From the NCBI GenBank assembly GCA_029379385.1, contig CM055607.1, positions 4,154,001-4,218,000 of the forward strand: a stretch of DNA of 64,000 nt, in the 5' to 3' direction. The position numbers and the translations under genes are program-made. Below the pieces are notes generated by a model. The model was not told the DNA's origin and did no database searches. It saw only the letters and a list, made by a program, of their open reading frames with translations. Each line of letters begins with the position of its first letter. Position 1 is the first letter of the stretch. Below are positions 1-11,669 of the stretch, piece after piece. Source of the stretch: Quillaja saponaria. Its lineage: Eukaryota; Streptophyta; Magnoliopsida; Fabales; Quillajaceae.

Positions 1-3000
1 AATGGGAACTTTGCCAAATCTGAAAAGAAAGTTGATTGAGCATAATCAGCCATTTCATCACAAGACAAGAGATAGAGAGATTCAGCGAAGGAATGCTCAC
101 TGGTTTATTGTCAACTGCAACAATGATATCTCCGAGAACTATATTACCAGTAAAACCTCTTGAGGTGGGATTTAGCCCAGCCTTTGCTGCAATACTATTT
201 CCAGGAACCTATGAAACAATATAGTCAATTTTGGAAGTTCAAAATGAGCCAGAAACAACTGTTAATAGACTTGTTTTAATAACAGTATGACAGAACGTCC
301 CAAGGATAATTTACGAAAAAGGAAAAGAAACATATGAATAAGCAACAAAAGGTTCAAAGATTTACCTTGAGAACAAGAGCTCCATTTCGAACATTAAGTT
401 GATTTGCAACCAAGTCTGGAGCAATATCCACATTCAAACCAGCTCGAATTGCCTAAAATTGAACTAGGAGATGAGAATAAATAGAAGCAATATAACTTAT
501 AGAAAGCAGAAAAAATAGGCTGAAAAAGCTTTTCAGTTTTCCATCTTCTTGAAAAGTTTACATAATGGCAACACTTGTAATTAAATGTATGCTTACATGT
601 TTCTATGAGAGTTCTTGTGTTCATGAACTACTTACTTTTCCAAATTGAATCAGCTGAGGAGCAATCTTACTGACAGTTGACGATGGGATGGCAAATCCTA
701 CACCTGCTGATGTGCCTGCAATAGTGCAATACCAATAAAGAAACTAAAATCACTACAAAGCAATGTGAATACACTGACAATACAATTGTAAAAGACATCA
801 ATAATGCCAAATTCTTGTGAAGTACATCAAAAAGATATTCTCAAATCTATATTCGAATTCTAATCATGATTCTAAACTTGCCTGTCTGAGTAAATATTGC
901 AGTATTAATTCCAATTAAGTTTCCTTTGGAATCCAGCAGAGGCCCTCCACTATCATAGTCGCAAGAAAAAATAATCAGAAATTAGTGCACAACTACAATG
1001 ACCATATATCACTGAAGAGAAGAAAATATTTTGACCAAGTGAAATCATTCAAAACTTGGAATGTTGCATTTTAGATCAGTTTGGAAAGAGTCCGAGGGTA
1101 ACCTGTTTCCAGGATTTATAGCCGCATCTGTTTGAATACCACCACCAATTGTGACTCCAGTTTGACTAAAAATGTCTCGATTCAGTCCACTAATGACTCC
1201 AACAGTGAGTGTATGATCGAAGCCAAATGGATTTCCAATTGCTAGGCACTGCTGCCCAACTTTCAAAGAAGATGATTGCCCGACCTTGATTGGCCTCAAA
1301 AGATCTTCAGAGGCTTCTACCTAGAGAATAAAGGGTATCAAATTATAAATAAATCGTGATTTCGTGACTTGTACACTACAAAGCACAAACCAACTTTTCT
1401 AAACCCACAAACTAAAAGGATAACCTACTGAGCACTTCTAATACTTTGAGAGAAGCCAAAACATTGCCAAGAGTAATATAAAGTACATGCAACCGCGTAG
1501 CGAACAAAATAGTTACTCTATACTTTTTTTCTCCCTCTCTTTTTTGTGTGAATACTATCATTAGGTTGCACTAATGTAACATGTACGATATACTCTAGGA
1601 GAGTGCAGGCTGTAAGGCTTGTTAATCCAAAATGTGGACGTCATAAAGTAACATCCATATACAGGAGGTGCTTTGGTTACCCAATAGAACTTGACTTGAA
1701 GGGAAAAAAAAACATTAAAAAGAGGAAGTGGGAACTAGGAAGTGGAAGGATAAATAATGGTGATCACATTAAGTCAATCAAATGCTATGGCTAACTATAA
1801 AAGGAAGATACAGAATCATCTCTACTAAATAACAACCTTTGACAAGTAAACAAGAAGGTTTCCACATCTTACACACCATCCTTAATTCTCCCAAGACCAT
1901 GGATCTATGACACACCACAATTTCAATAGAAAAATCACTGGATTGGAAAAATAAAATAAAAAATACAGTTGACTAAACAAAACAAAAAAAATCAATAAAC
2001 CTTTAAGACTGCAAGATCTTTTGCACGATCAGCTCCAACCAGTTTACCTTCAAAGTTCTTTTGTATCCTTTAGAGAAACATAAATTGAGAAAATCAGAAA
2101 ACAAGTAAATTCAACTAACTAATACATAAATAAGGTAACGGCACTGTAAGCCTCACCCATCTGATGCCAGAATATTAACTCGTGCAACAACCTGCCCAGG
2201 GCTTGGATTTCTCGCCAGTGAATTACCAATTACTGGGTAATAGGAGAACGTAATTGTCAGCATGCTCAAAAATTTACTTATTAACTAGCATCAACCTAAC
2301 TACAAACTAAGAAGTGCAGATTCACATTTTAATCTGCAAGAGCGCAGCTGAACTTTAGAACATTGAAGAAGATTTTTTAAACTGAAGTGACTTTAAGTAA
2401 TTGTCTTAACATAAAAAAAAAATGAAAACGCCTTGATACAATAAACCTAACAAAAACCAAAGAATGGAGATGAGAAAGCAAGAGATATTCCAGAAGGCAG
2501 GATTTCTATTGCTGATCAGTAACATTTTAGGATTCATTTTCATATGCATGATATAGACGTAGACACGTAGTAGCCTTGGCTCTAGGCGCCAAGCGCAGGT
2601 GCGTGCAAGAGGAAAGCCAGGCGCCCTGCTAAAGAAAAAGAAAAATTGCTACAAGCAAGAATTTCAGGCTTCCAGCAAATAAAAACTAGTGTCAATATGT
2701 TATAAAAGAGTAAAAATAGGAAAAATAATAATAATAGCTATAGGCAAGAATTTCAAAGAGTAAAAGATTAAAAAAGAAAAAAATTTAGCTAAGACGAGGT
2801 CTATCAAGTAGTCCACTAAGTTCAGCAAGTAAAAACTATCTCTAAACCAAATTTACTTTCTAAATTCCTAATAGGTCCAACAAGTAGTCAACTACGAGCC
2901 TAGGTGCAAGCCGCCTGAGGGGGTTGGGCGAGCAGCTAAATGATCTAGGCTGAGCCTGAGTATCCCCTGATGGGTGCAGTCACTGGAGCCTCCCACCTTT

Positions 3001-5888
3001 TGAGCCTGAGGCACACCTTTAATAACACTGTTGTGACTTGTGACCCTAAAACTTGAGATGCTTCTTGTATGTTAAAATAGGAATGTAATGTAAGAGTCAC
3101 TACTGCATCAATTCTAAATACATCCATCCAATGTTGTGGGGCTATAACATAATTGCATTCTTCATTGAGATGCTATGGTTTAGGTTCCTTTTTTGCTCTT
3201 ACCATGGTAATTTGTTACGATGTGTCCCTGCCCATCCCAAACTACTCCAGAACCATTTCCTTCAGGAATCTGCAGCATGTGATCATAGAGAAATTGTATT
3301 GTCAGTTGCCTTCTTATTTATGCTTATCAGCAAGAAAATTTACTAATTAGTCTCTTTCCTATTGAAATCGGCACTTTTCTCATTTTGAATTGTTCCATCC
3401 AAATATTTGATCATTGTTGGAAAAGTCAAAGGTAATAGTCATATACTTTCATATATTGTCCCTTGATTCAAATTAAGAAACTTTTATCAATTAGTTGGCA
3501 GAAACTCCAGTATTTGACAATTCACTATCATACTTGGAACTTCACTTTGTGCTTCTCGCCAAATAGACAAATCGAGTGGGATGGAGAGAGTATTAGAAAT
3601 AATGTTAACTGAAGATTAACATGAGGCCTTGGAGGGTAAATAAGACAGTACCTCAACCACGCCAGTTACATTAAGTTGAGGACGCAATGTCACATCAAAA
3701 ATGTTGACAACAGAGTATGTGTTATTCTCAAATAGTTGGACTATTCTATCCTGCCAATAAGTAATAAATTAATTAAGCTGATATTGGTATATCCATGGAA
3801 AGGAGGGTGAAACTTGTGAAAGAAACTAAGGAAAAGCAGAATAAGAACCCTCATATTTAATTGAAAATTAACCTCGGTGGGAAAGAGAGCCCCTGAAGGA
3901 AACACAGTCGGGGTTACTTCTTCAACTGTAACAGACAGATCTCCTAAGGCTTGTGCTGTATATTCAAAATTTATAGCATCTCAGAAACAATCTGTTAATA
4001 AAACAAAAAGATAACAGAAATTTATGACAACATATGATAAGACCAAAAAATAACCTTGAACTACTTTGATGAAGCAAAAGGTGTAAATGTAGCATGGCAA
4101 GGGAGGCCAAAATAGCTGTCTTCAAACTACTTCTCATTTTTTAAAGTAGGGACTTTCAAATGCGTGAGGCCCATATGCAATGCAGGATTGATAAACTCTA
4201 AAGCTGTTTTGAAGGTAAAAAGATATTGGTTTTTCTTACACTAACTAACAATTCATAAGGGAAAAGATTAGAGTCCTGATTAAAATATAAAACAGGAAAA
4301 GCAAAAAATCATAGTTCTAGTAACAGAATGGCAATGTTTGAAACCAAAAATAGACCTCTGCCACAAAAGAGATCAGGTTTAAAATTAATCAAGTTTTGAG
4401 TATTCCAGTGTGAGGCAACCTTTTCATTTCTTTATTGTTTAACCTTCAAAATCGTCTACATCCTTTAGTCCTCAAATAGCTCCTCTAATCAGTTTTGTGA
4501 ATTTCAGCCACTTATTTGCTTTTGGGCCAAAAGCAATATTTTGATTTTCAAACTCAAACCTTTCCAACCCTAAATCACTACGCAAAACCTAAGGATATTA
4601 TATTTAAATTTCAAAACGTAGACAGATATGTGAACCAGTCCTACATCATAAAATAGAGTACAACCATTGTCCAAGTATAGAGAAAAAGATTTCACGTTGT
4701 TAACCATGAAGTCACTATAATATAACAGATGAATCATGCTGGATATTATATGCTATAGTTTTCCCTCATCACATTATTCTTCAAAAAATTCAATATACAA
4801 ATAGTTTAGTGAACCACCTATCTAGAGTGCCATGGAAATGAATTTACTATGGTATTTATCTAATGTCTGTCCAAAAAAACAAAAAGAATATGAAAAAAGT
4901 TACAAGCCCCTGACTATGATATGGATCAATGTCAATCTAAATATATAAAGACTTTTCATACATTATGAATGTTAATGTATCACTAGCTCATATTGACATT
5001 TTTAGCCTTCATCCCAAACCAAATGGGTGCTGGAAATCTCTAGTTGTGCAGTGCACTTCCATTAGATATTCATTTATCCACATTACACTGTTATTATAAT
5101 AACAGAAAGCCACTGGTCTAACTCATCTTTTTATGCCTAATTAGATTGAACCTAAAAATTAACAGAAACTAGAAGTTGACACATTTAAATCAACAAGTAC
5201 TGAAATTGAAAACCAATGTGAACCAATGTGATTTCTGGTTTCTGGTTCGACAAACTTTCACTTATAATACAAATTGAAAACCTTGAACAAACTATGAATC
5301 AACTAGAGTAAGCAAAAAGCTGAACCGTGCGGACCTGTTAAGTACCTTGAAGGATGGTAACATGAATACATGATTAGACTCACTAACAACGCTCTCCGTG
5401 TTGCAGAAGGAATAGCTTTGCACAATAATCCACCCAAATCCCGAGTTTGATCTTGAACAGTTCTACAAGCATCAAAGGGAACAAATAGCAATCATTCTAA
5501 AACCCAAAAGAAGAAAATGTAACCCAGAAAAAGAATTTAGTGCATATCAAATGAGAAGTAAAAAATATCCACCTTGGCCAATATAATTACTAAACCAACA
5601 TACCACGAGCCCACAACTCATACATGTCCGTACACATCTACTAGTTAGTAAAAATGTATTCTTGCACTTACAGTATATATATATATATAATAAAAAATAA
5701 TAATTGAATTTGAAGCCAATGTAATGCTACAGAATGAAGTACCTTTGTTGGGAAGCAATGGCATCATTGAGCGACGGTTGCGAACGCGAGCATACAGAAG
5801 AAATGCCATTAAAGAAGAGCTCCCGGCGGCCCAAAACACTGCTTACATGAGATGTCAGAGACCACAAATTACAAGCTAACACTTGCAT
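1..5888 (-). CDS. DEG8: DEG8-like chloroplast Deg/HtrA serine protease, 3' end outside window
   Basis: ATP-independent trypsin-fold protease of the Deg/HtrA family. In Arabidopsis DEG8 works with DEG5 in the thylakoid lumen to degrade photodamaged PSII D1. Twelve exons are visible (minus strand, listed 5' to 3'): 5743-5888, 5335-5462, 3873-3955, 3652-3750, 3203-3269, 2157-2232, 2001-2067, 1103-1320, 882-949, 636-715, 366-452, 101-208. They give 409 in-phase codons. The catalytic triad is present: His in TNYHVIGN (about residue 174), Asp in AKDLAVLKV (about 217) and Ser in NPGNSGGPLL (about 295). A PDZ domain follows from about residue 335 and is cut by the window edge. About 40 residues should be missing. 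Exon 2 encodes a twin-arginine motif (RRALLVSL) followed by a small-residue cleavage context, as expected for Tat import into the lumen. The phrase [19 protein letters not shown] is DEG8-like rather than DEG5- or DEG1-like. The start is the first ATG in frame with the first exon. One intron uses a GC donor. Confidence 0.93.
2570..3060. repeat. Decayed repeat inside a DEG8 intron
   Basis: Within the roughly 970-base intron between the 3203-3269 and 2157-2232 exons lie GC-rich islands (about 2573-2631 and 2893-3010) carrying motifs such as TAGGCGCC and GCCTAGGTGC. They are unlike the AT-rich intron around them. The islands face each other and may be the ends of a degraded transposon, but no clear terminal inverted repeat or target duplication could be aligned. 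Confidence 0.35.
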
Positions 5889-8800
5889 TTCAAAGCTTTA
5901 ATGCTAATTAAGTGGTAGTATGAGTTTTATTAAGAAAGAAAAAATCAAAAATAAATTGAAGAATCTGAGGAATTGCAGAGGGTTCAAATAAAAATCGCAA
6001 AGGCAGATAAGGGGCTGTTTCGTTTGCAACAACATATTTGAGAAGCTGACCTTCACTTGCTGTATCCTTTGTTCACTCAAGCTATTCCATACCCGGAATA
6101 CCCTCCTTTAATCACCAAAATTTCACCTGAAGGCCCATGTACCAGCCCAGTTAGATCCATTTGGACCTCCGAATCCGGCCCAATAACTGTTGACAAGGTT
6201 TAAGTTCATAATTTTTGTGCCACCGAGGTGTTATGTATTTGTGTTGTTCAACCAAGTATTCCTCCTTTTCATTTTTTGGCCCTAAAAAATCACAATCAAC
6301 GTAAGTTTTTTTTTTTTTTTTTTTAGAAAACAATGAAAATATAACCACACATGGAATGTAAATTTGAGATTTCTTGATCTCAGCACCTTTATTTTAATTA
6401 TAAACTAAAATCTCATTATTATTATTATTATTTTTTTTTTTATCATAAGCAAAGTTGTATATTAGCATTTTCTATGCTAAATCAAGTGGTGAAGTCGGAA
6501 GTGGGCTTGCAATCGAGCAGATCCAATGGAAAGCTTTACCATTTGTATGTGATTTTGACGCATGGCATGCAACATTTGCATGTTTTATCATTCCGTTAGA
6601 ACACTGTTTTTAGTTTCAAGTTCTTGAAACATTTTTCTTCACATTTATTCGCCAGATTTACATCCATTCAATTCCTCCTACCTTTGAGATCCACACCCCT
6701 ACAAAAAATAATATAAAAAACCTCCTTTGCGTTAATGTTAATTATATCATGGCTAATACATTTAGTATTATCTATGCTATTATAAAAATGAGAAGAACTT
6801 TATTATAAGACTCTTATGATCTCTTATTATATAGTATACACATGTTTAAATATTTAAAAAATAAATTCACTTAATAATTACTAAATAATAATCTCCCACA
6901 CTCTCACTCCTACTCTCCTACTCTCCTACTCTCTCCCACCCTCTCACTCTCCAACTCTTCTAATATATAAATATTTTTTTTATCAAATTAAATTAAGATA
7001 CAATGCAAGTATGTGCATGCATGCTACTAGTATATATATATATTAAAACATTTCATATCTGAAAGTATTATTTGGTTCATATATTATTACAATCTCTTGC
7101 CATCGCTCCAAATTTGAAAGGTAAAAATAATCATGTTTTACTAAAAATAAAAGGTTTACAGACATCATTAGTTTATATGTTATGTGTGTTGCACGTGAAT
7201 CATATATATATAATTTTTAAATTATGTATATGTTTTGAAAAAAATTAATAAACTATATATAAATATAAAAAAATTAATATCATTATATTTTTTTTTTTTG
7301 ATCTTATAAAATATTTTCCAATTTTTTTTTTTAGTATGCATATATTTTAAATATTTTACATATATTCTTGCACTGCATACTTTAAAATTGAAACTCATAT
7401 TTTTTTTTTCTTTTTTTCTTTTTAGTATATAAGAAAAAACTTGTTAGTGATGAAAATTATAATAACAGAAAGTCACTGTATTATTTTATAAAATCTCCAG
7501 TGCACAATCAATAATGATTTTAATCTATAATAATATGTATTTATCAAAATTCTGATTGATATTTTCTTTCCATGAATGTTAAAAAACAAAAATCAATTCT
7601 AAAGTCAATTAGATTTAAAATTTATGATTGATTCAATTTAATTTTTATTAAAAACTTACCAATATAAATAATAATTACAATCCTATAACTATTATAAACC
7701 TTGTTAACTACAGTACCTACAAAAAAAAAATTATCTGACTTATTCCATCTTTCATCTTCCATCCTCCTTAATTAATTTTGAGAAACCACACAAATAATTT
7801 AAATTTGTTTTGTGGTATTATCAAGACTTATTTCATTAAATTTACTATCATAAACATATTATATTTCATTGTTATCAACAATTATAAATAGTTTTTTTTT
7901 TCCTCAAAATGATCCCGAAACATTACTTTAAATTTAAGAATCTCGTGTTTTTTTCCTTAAAACCAACTAATTTAATATTATACTATTTTCTTGTTTTATA
8001 AACCTCAAAAATAAGAACAATTACCAACACACTTGTATATTATGTTGTTTTGTTATTTTCTAAAATATTCCAACAAAATAACATAAATCAAATAGGAAAA
8101 AAAAAATATATATATATATTTAAAAAATACTTTACTATAGGCAAAAGAAGAAAAATAACTTATTTAATAGTAGAGTTGAAAATTAATTAACAACTTACCT
8201 TTTGGTGAATCATTGAAAAAATAATTGAGATGTTACGCAAGTGTAATCATATTCTATAGGGATCAATAACAACATATACATAATATTAAATATTTATCTG
8301 TGTGATTTAACGAGTGCCCTGAGTGCACTTGTTAAGATTTTATAAATATAAAGTTTTTACATTTATTATTGTAGTTAACTATAATCTCGATGTTATTTAA
8401 AGCATAGATTAATGTTACTTTTGAAAAGTTTTATTTTTCAAAAATCATATTTATTGAGTCTTAACAAATGTTTTTAAGACACATGTTAAAAAAAATCTAT
8501 TTAATATAGTGTTAAATTATAGATAACTTGTTTAAATATTAAAAAAATTAATTATTATTATAATTAAAATTTAATAATAAAAAGTACTTACAATCTTGTG
8601 ATAAATTTAACAATGGATTGGTCTAGCAAGAGTTAAAGCAGTAGTTAAGATTTTTCCATTAAACTACTTCTATATATATTATATACATAAATAATAGATC
8701 GGATTGTGCTCAAATTGATTTGAATCAAATTATACAAAATCTTTATGATTCAAATTTAATCAATTTATTTTAATCTAAAATTATATTATTTTTAAAAAAC

Positions 8801-9181
8801 ATTCTTTTGGGTATAGTATAATCAACCAATCTGAATCTATATGTTTTGATTTAAATACGTAAATAACATATTACACAGATCAAATTGTCATTCCTACAAT
8901 TTCTCAAGAAATGAGACAATCCTCATGAGTATTGAATCACTTGGCTGAGAAGATCCAAATTGGGACATTCTGGTTCTGTGGTGGCCCATAGAATCCAACA
9001 GGTATCTCATCGGCTTTAGGAGAGAGAAAAATCTAAATCAAAACGGTTTAAGGCGCCAACATAAAATTCTCCTCCTGTTAAAACTCACAAAGTCCTTCAC
9101 CTTCAAGGCTCTAGTTTCGCCACAAAAATCTTTCACTCCCCTTTTGTTTCAAAATATCCCAAATTTTTCTCACCTCCCCCC
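5889..9181. other. AT-rich intergenic region, no gene seen
   Basis: Head-to-head spacer between DEG8 (-) and the FLZ gene (+). It holds the two upstream regions, homopolymer and ATT/TA runs (for example 6411-6440 and 8108-8120) and a CT-rich low-complexity patch at about 6897-6962. I found no coding frame with conserved sequence, no tRNA and no complete transposon. Confidence 0.6.
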
Positions 9182-9190
9182 AAACCCTAA
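9182..9190 (+). promoter_or_regulatory. Telo-box-like motif upstream of the FLZ gene
   Basis: AAACCCTAA lies about 80 bases upstream of the first ATG. Telo-boxes at this distance are common near plant transcription starts. No function is shown here. Confidence 0.35.
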
Positions 9191-9270
9191 ATTCTCCATT
9201 TCTTTACTCTTTCTTCAACCATCATATCAGTCAATCTTACTCTTTTTCAACCACGAATTGTTGTTCTGCA

Positions 9271-10318
9271 ATGTCTTTGAAGCGCAGTCGCGTTGCTCGG
9301 TCATCGAGTCAGGGTGAGGTTGGATTGTACACTCAAATTCAGCCACCGGAGACACTGGCAACAGCTCTATGGGAGAAGAATCGCCCAGCTCGGAAACAGT
9401 TTTCAAAGCTAGCTATGGGCTCCAAGCCACCCATCAAAAAATCGGAGCAACGTGGCATCCTATTCGCAAGAGCATTCTGACATTGGGGGATACCACTTCG
9501 GACCCAAATGAAGTGGGTGAGTCTAAGACGATTATCGAACAAGGGTTTGGAGAATTTCTTAGAGCTTGCTCTTTGCAAGAAGAATCTCACTGAGGACCAC
9601 GATGTATTCATGTATGGGTAAGTCTTGCTTTCTTCTGCCCTTCTTTTTGCCCAGTCAAATTTCGTTTCCTTCTTTTATTAATCACTTCAGTTATGATTTC
9701 TATTGGGTCGGTTTGGAAGGATATTTCTTGATTAATAATGGGTTAATCATGTTGTTAATTCTCTGGCTTGTGTCACTTCAATTGTTTTCTTTTCATCTCT
9801 GAAATATTGATCCATGACAATTTTGAATCTCTGTTTTCAATTTCAACTTCTACCCAGATTATGTAAATCAATGTTTCTATTCATGGACTTATTTCATTCT
9901 CTTGCAAAGGGTTTTAAAATTAACGAAGTTGCACATGTAAAGGGCCCCAAACCGTGAGTGCTCTGACTCTTTTGGAGCAGAGCTTGTGGTTTGTACTGAT
10001 ATGAATATTAGTATCTAACTTTTTAGTGATAACTTAGTGCAATGTAGATTATTTTTCGTATGCATATAAGCTGGTATCTTTTCTTTCTTTATTTCTTCTG
10101 TAGCCATATACATGCATTTCATCCTCACACATGAACCAAATGTATGATGATGCAGCTACCTTGGTGCATTTTGCTCAGCTGAATGCCGAGATTATCAGAT
10201 TGCTTTGGATGGGTTTAAGAAAGAAGTTTCTACAGGATCCAGAAAGATGGCTACAGCAGGGAACCTCTTGACAGTAGATGCACTGAGGCTCTTCAGAATG
10301 AAGGGTTTTGAATCTTGA
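9271..10318 (+). pseudogene. FLZ-type (DUF581) zinc-finger gene with two frameshifts
   Basis: FLZ proteins are plant-specific adaptors that bind SnRK1 kinase. Two exons are visible: 9271-9617 and 10156-10318, split inside the FLZ domain as is usual for the family. The N-terminus (MSLKRSRVARSSSQGEVG) is in frame with the 9271 ATG. From about 9360 the plausible coding frame shifts: IRKSILTLGDTTSDPNEVGE and EFLRACSL read in a second frame. Near 9573 it returns to the first frame with CKKNLTEDHDVFMYG, then YLGAFCSAECRDYQIALDGF in exon 2. Only this switched reading gives the zinc ligands C-X2-C and FCSAEC. The unshifted frame meets a TGA at 9478-9480 and loses the first cysteine. Either the gene is a recent pseudogene or the assembly has two indels. 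The exon 1 donor (GTAAGT) and the acceptor at 10155 are intact. Confidence 0.75.
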
Positions 10319-11669
10319 GAGACCAAATGGGTGGCTAAGTGTAATTAGTCTTCACAGTTTATTTGCTAATTGCGGAGATGCACAGCTGCAATTTCTTTAA
10401 CAGCTTGCACCTTTGTATGGTAAACTGCTAGTTCACTAATTCTTTGGTTTGTAGCAGGACATATCAGTAGGTTAACAGACACCGGTGTCCAAGTGAAAAG
10501 GCTTCTATTCAATTATATGTCACAGTTCTGCAATTTTAGGCTCTGATTTCCTGTTTTAGAGGATCTATATGCTAAATACAAATTCTCAGTGAAAATTTAA
10601 ATTTTCCAACAATTTGTTTTAGTTTTCTTTTTTCAGTTTAGCTCCTTACTTTGGGAAAACATCTGTTTGTAGCACATGCATTTTGTGTATTTCAAGTTTT
10701 ACCAAGCTCATAATGTGAGACCATGGTAATTATGTTATGATTAGATGTTTGACTGTACTTTTTTCGCATGTTGATTTCATACTACATAATATATGAAAAT
10801 CATTGTCCAATGAATCATTTTCCATAAAACAAATTTGAGAAATACACAATACTGAGTCTTTTCTGTCGTTGATAAAAGTGGATTAAGTTGGGTGTAGTTG
10901 CAAAATCAGATCACCTAGTTATATACACTATAGGCTAATTTGGTTATGCAGTTTGCAAACGGAATGAGTCTTACAAATATTGTCCGACTCAATCCCCATT
11001 CTCAAATCACCAACTACAGGAATGGTAATAACAATAGAGCAAACTCAGAACTAGTCTAAAAATAAATATGTGCCTTGTCTTCCAATCAATTTCTTCTCTG
11101 ATACCATCACTTGGAGAAAATTAATGCAGTAGACATACAAATTATATTTGGAACTCATGCACTTTCATTGTAGGTATGGATATCGACTATGAATCAGTTT
11201 ATAGGAACAAAATCATTGGAAGAGTTTAAGGCTTTTGCATTACAAAATCATGCCACTATTTACAGCACAAAATCTAGAGGTCAGAAGATTTTGTACAACA
11301 GTGCAGGCACCTAGCATAAAGGCTTTGCCAAATCCTAGCTCAATCTTCCTTTCTATTTTTCTTTTTCTATCTTTTTCTAAATTTTTTAATGTTTTACAAA
11401 AAAAAAGAGAAAAAACTACTGCTTGTTGCAGTTTGCACATCCTATGCAGCTGCAAACTATCCTTTAGCTTTGCTGTATATTGCAGCTCTTCTCTGCTGAC
11501 AGAGTTTAATTGCAACCATTTCGTCCCAGACCAACTAGTGGGGATTTCTTTTTCTCAGATGAACTACAAGAAAGATAACACCGTTACAAAATGCAACTAC
11601 TAAATTACAGTCAAACTGTTCTTACCTGAGCTTAAGGAAGAGGAAATTATCAAATGAACAATCATGCAT
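10319..11669. other. Tail-to-tail intergenic region
   Basis: Lies between the FLZ gene (+) and the ankyrin/CCCH/RRM gene (-), and presumably holds both 3' UTRs. Open frames at 11235-11603 (+) and 11240-11515 (-) overlap each other and match nothing I recognise. They are not supported as genes. Confidence 0.6.

Noticed and set aside
1..29. Possible last DEG8 exon at the window edge
   Set aside because: A TTTTCAG acceptor is present, but the translation after it (IWQSS or LAKFP) does not match the PDZ end expected, so I left the exon unassigned.
8880..9010. Stretch resembling a structured RNA
   Set aside because: I looked for snoRNA boxes and tRNA A/B boxes here and elsewhere and found no convincing set.
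11235..11603. Plus-strand open frame of 122 codons in the FLZ/multidomain spacer
   Set aside because: Low-complexity serine- and phenylalanine-rich translation over a T-rich stretch. A minus-strand frame overlaps it and neither shows conservation.
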